Shown: one piece after another, positions 12,244-14,088 of the stretch
Position numbering within the stretch: the first letter of the stretch is position 1
Layout of the letters: every line of letters starts with the position of its first letter
Origin: Firmicutes bacterium CAG:555
Lineage (GTDB): Bacteria; Bacillota; Clostridia; Oscillospirales; Oscillospiraceae
Length of the DNA stretch: 14,088 nt
Direction of reading: 5' to 3'
Assembly (NCBI GenBank): GCA_000431075.1
Contig: HF986872.1
Span: forward strand, 30,723 to 44,810
Notes under the pieces: generated by a model
What the model was told of the DNA's origin: nothing
Databases searched by the model: none
The model's input: only the letters and a program-made list of their open reading frames with translations
Program-made: the position numbers and the translations under genes

Positions 12244-12864
12244 GTGCGGAAAGTGAATAAAGATACATGGTCTCGCCGGGATATATTCGACTTTTTCTCA
12301 AAAATTTCGAACCCGTTTTACAGCGTGACCTTCAATGTCGATGTGACGGAGGCATACGCCTGCGCCAAGCGCAGCGGCCTGTCGTTTTACTATGCGCTGG
12401 TGTATCTTGTGACGAAGGCGATAAACTCCGTTGAAGCGTTCCGATACGGCATTGTTGACGGGGAGCTTGTGCTTTTCGATGAGCGCAGCCCGAGCTTCAC
12501 CGATCTCAAAAAGAGTTCGGAGAGCTTCCACATCGTCACCATGCCCTGCGTGGGCGATATAGCGGACTTCTGCTTTGACGCCAAGCGCCGCAGCACCGAG
12601 CAGACGACTTTTTTATCCGTTGACAAGGAGGGCACGGACCTTATATACATCTCGTGCCTGCCGTGGGTGGAGCTCACGGCGCTCACCAATGAGCGTGATT
12701 TTGACCCCGACGATGCCATACCCCGCATCTCGTGGGGCAAATACTACGAGCGGGACGGCCGAAAAATTTTAGGCATGTCGCTCGAACTCAACCACCGCTT
12801 CACAGACGGCGTCCACATCGGCAAATTCGCCGAAGCGCTGGAAAATCTGATATCAGAGCTATAA
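12244..12864 (+). CDS. Chloramphenicol acetyltransferase-like (CatA-like) O-acyltransferase
   Basis: The 206-aa protein follows the CAT fold: DTWSRRDIFDFF (7-18) near the start, PFYSVTFNVDVT (24-35), LSFYYALVYLVTKAIN (46-61), FRYGIVDGELVLFD (66-79) and the catalytic LNHRFTDGVHIGKF (182-195). H184 and D188 match the catalytic His-x3-Asp of CAT (H195/D199 of type III); the first His of the classical HH pair is Asn. Many chromosomal CAT-like proteins in gut Clostridia have no proven drug activity, so a resistance call is not justified. GTG at 12244 is chosen: GGTGAG (12234-12239) sits 4 bases upstream and it follows the EFR1 stop by one base. TTG 12232 and GTG 12253 are alternatives. Confidence 0.85.
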   Translation: MRKVNKDTWSRRDIFDFFSKISNPFYSVTFNVDVTEAYACAKRSGLSFYYALVYLVTKAINSVEAFRYGIVDGELVLFDERSPSFTDLKKSSESFHIVTMPCVGDIADFCFDAKRRSTEQTTFLSVDKEGTDLIYISCLPWVELTALTNERDFDPDDAIPRISWGKYYERDGRKILGMSLELNHRFTDGVHIGKFAEALENLISEL

Positions 12865-12897
12865 AAAAACAGGCAATGCACTGCATTGCCTGTTTTT
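12865..12897. terminator. Terminator after the EFR1/acyltransferase operon
   Basis: CAGGCAATGCA (12870-12880) and TGCATTGCCTG (12882-12892) are perfect complements around one base, flanked by A5 and T5, so the element is palindromic over 33 bases and works in both directions. It starts directly after the stop codon. Confidence 0.93.
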
Positions 12898-12934
12898 CGT
12901 TAGAACGATATTGTGCGTAGTCCACCGTACCCAC

Positions 12935-12973
12935 GGCCGGAGCGAACCGATGGAAGCGGGAGTTCTGCCGCCC
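12935..12973 (-). repeat. Intergenic motif, copy C (minus strand), related to the motif at 13070-13129
   Basis: Read on the minus strand it runs GGGCGG, a 7-base variable part, CCCGCTTCCATCGGTTCG and CTCCGGCC. The last 26 bases match the motif at 13104-13129 at about 21 positions. No ORF or known RNA is supported. Confidence 0.5.
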
Positions 12974-13018
12974 TTTACGGGTTTAGTTTTGAGTGAGCTA
13001 TTTTTCGTTCAGACAAAT

Positions 13019-13059
13019 AAAAAATTCCGGCAATACTTTGTGTATTACCGGAATTTTTT
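13019..13059 (-). terminator. pnp terminator
   Basis: AAAAAATTCCGGCAATAC (13019-13036) pairs with GTATTACCGGAATTTTTT (13042-13059) with one mismatch and a 5-base loop. On the minus strand it ends in a T6 run and lies about 70 bases past the pnp stop. Confidence 0.88.
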
Positions 13060-13069
13060 TGTGCGGTAT

Positions 13070-13129
13070 GGGCGGAAAAGAGCCGGTCAAAACCGGTAGG
13101 TTTTCCGCTTTCGTCGGTTCGATTCGGCC
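13070..13129 (+). repeat. Intergenic motif, copy B, between the pnp stop and its terminator
   Basis: GCGGAAAA (13072-13079) pairs with TTTTCCGC (13101-13108) around an inner hairpin CCGGT-CAAA-ACCGG (13083-13096), followed by TTCGTCGGTTCGATTCGGCC. The 3' part is an inverted copy of 12935-12973; the 5' part resembles 6823-6859. It is in the 3' untranslated region of pnp on the opposite strand. Confidence 0.55.
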
Positions 13130-14088
13130 TTAAGCCTCGCCGCGCTCTTTAAGAGCTTCCTTGCGGGAGAGGTTTACACGGCCGCGGTCGTCTATCTCGG
13201 TGACCTTGACCCAAGTCATGTCGCCAACATTCAGAACATCCTCGACCTTCTCGGTGCGCTTGAACTCAAGATCCTTGATGTGGCACATGCCGTCCTTGCC
13301 CGGAGCAAGCTCGATGAATGCGCCGATGGGGATGATGCGCACGACCTTGCCGTAGTACAGTGCGCCGACCTCAGGCTCGAAAACGATGTTCTCGATGGTG
13401 GTGCGTGCTGCACGGCAGGCCTCGATATCCTCGGATGCGATGAAGATGCTGCCGTCGTCATCAATGTCGATCTTGCAACCGGTGTCGGCAGTGATCTTCT
13501 GGATGACCTTGCCGCCGGAGCCGATGACCTCACGGATCTTGTCGGGATTGATCTTCATCTGGATCATCTTCGGAGCGGTCTTTGCAAGCTCCTTGCGGGG
13601 CTCGGGCAGAGCCTTGAGCATGATCTCGTCGAGTATCTGTATGCGGGCCTCACGGGTGATCTTGAACGCTTCCTTGACTATCTCGTGCTTGAGACCGTCG
13701 TTCTTAAGGTCCATCTGAATTGCGGTGATGCCGTCCTTCGTACCGGCGACCTTGAAGTCCATCTCGCCGTGGAAGTCCTCAACGCCCTGAATATCGATAA
13801 AGGTGGTGAAGTCGTCGCCGTCCTGGATAAGGCCGCAGGAGATGCCGGCAACGGGAGCCTTGATGGGAACGCCTGCGTCCATGAGTGCGAGGGTCGTGCC
13901 GCAGATGGAGCCCTGAGAGGTGGAGCCGTTGGAGGAGAGTATCTCGCTGACTACACGGATGGTGTAGGGGAAGTCCTCAACGGGAGGAATGACGCTTTCA
14001 AGTGCCTTCTCGACCAGTGCGCCGTGGCCGTACTCACGACGGCCGGTGCTGCGGCTCGGGCGCGCCCCGGCGCGGGGGGGGTGGGGCG
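13130..14088 (-). CDS. pnp: Polyribonucleotide nucleotidyltransferase (PNPase), C-terminal part, 5' end cut off
   Basis: The frame stays open from the window edge (good similarity from about 14065) to TAA at 13130-13132. It covers the end of the second RNase PH domain ([69 protein letters not shown] with the two catalytic aspartates), the KH domain ([18 protein letters not shown], GxxG loop GSGG) and the S1 domain ([21 protein letters not shown] to [18 protein letters not shown] end). PNPase degrades RNA 3' to 5' by phosphorolysis and works in the RNA degradosome. An ATG at 13882 lies inside the conserved core and is not a start. Usually rpsO precedes pnp; that lies outside. The outermost ~23 bases do not fit the gene. 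Confidence 0.95.
   Translation of the reverse strand, partial: PHPPRAGARPSRSTGRREYGHGALVEKALESVIPPVEDFPYTIRVVSEILSSNGSTSQGSICGTTLALMDAGVPIKAPVAGISCGLIQDGDDFTTFIDIQGVEDFHGEMDFKVAGTKDGITAIQMDLKNDGLKHEIVKEAFKITREARIQILDEIMLKALPEPRKELAKTAPKMIQMKINPDKIREVIGSGGKVIQKITADTGCKIDIDDDGSIFIASEDIEACRAARTTIENIVFEPEVGALYYGKVVRIIPIGAFIELAPGKDGMCHIKDLEFKRTEKVEDVLNVGDMTWVKVTEIDDRGRVNLSRKEALKERGEA
14066..14088. other. Low-quality G/C-rich contig end
   Basis: These 23 bases contain only G, C and a single T, including an eight-base G run, and fall inside conserved pnp coding sequence. Conserved PNPases read GEARPSRS-like here; the translation holds as ARPSRS and then breaks down outward. A sequencing or assembly artefact at a contig end is the simplest explanation. 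Confidence 0.7.

Overview
The window reads as chromosomal DNA of a Gram-positive anaerobe of class Clostridia, probably Oscillospiraceae/Ruminococcaceae. The evidence is fairly GC-rich coding DNA with AT-rich promoters, strong GGAGG ribosome binding sites, near-consensus sigma-A promoters with 17-base spacers, a tRNA gene that encodes its CCA end, an EFR1-type flavodoxin/ferredoxin, a Nif11-like small protein and a one-piece pyruvate carboxylase. The genus is not determined. The last ~23 bases are an anomalous G/C-rich tail inside a conserved gene, so the window probably ends at a poor-quality contig end.

Layout. 1-310: 3' end of a cytidylate kinase-like gene and a two-way terminator. 323-1839 (minus): cysK followed by an HD-domain phosphohydrolase gene. 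1840-2548: divergent promoters, then an Rrf2-family regulator gene with three clustered cysteines, ending in a 47-base perfect palindrome. 2549-2842: no intact gene; a frameshifted scrap resembling the 3' end of mnmA lies on the minus strand. 2843-3034: a 41-aa small ORF with its own promoter. 3064-3213 (minus): tRNA-Val(GAC) with a promoter built into a nested inverted repeat. 3231-3911 (minus): a membrane-anchored zinc-ribbon/Pro-Thr stalk/Ig-like protein. 3950-4130: a complete miniature transcription unit for a 23-aa hydrophobic peptide. 4133-6625 (minus): a SpoU/TrmH-type RNA methyltransferase gene (possibly leaderless), a Nif11-like small protein gene with its own promoter, and an RlmI-type rRNA methyltransferase gene. 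6593-7193: a long non-coding stretch with a 108-base imperfect palindrome and promoters. 7194-10665: pyruvate carboxylase and terminator. 10670-11395: an anchored protein of unknown function. 11421-12897: an operon of an EFR1-type flavodoxin/ferredoxin and a CAT-like acyltransferase. 12900-13129: inverted copies of an intergenic motif around the pnp terminator. 13130-14088 (minus): 5'-truncated pnp.

How the genes relate. The firmest functional link is the cysteine locus. An Rrf2 regulator is divergent from cysK, as expected for a CymR-like repressor, and a dyad lies at the predicted cysK start site. The mnmA-like scrap beside it recalls the Rrf2-cysteine desulfurase-mnmA cluster of other Firmicutes. 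The other genes are mostly separate housekeeping units (RNA methylation, anaplerosis, RNA turnover). No CRISPR array, insertion sequence, prophage or complete defence system was seen. The less explained items are the Nif11-like gene, the two very small ORFs, the palindromes and the shared non-coding motifs.
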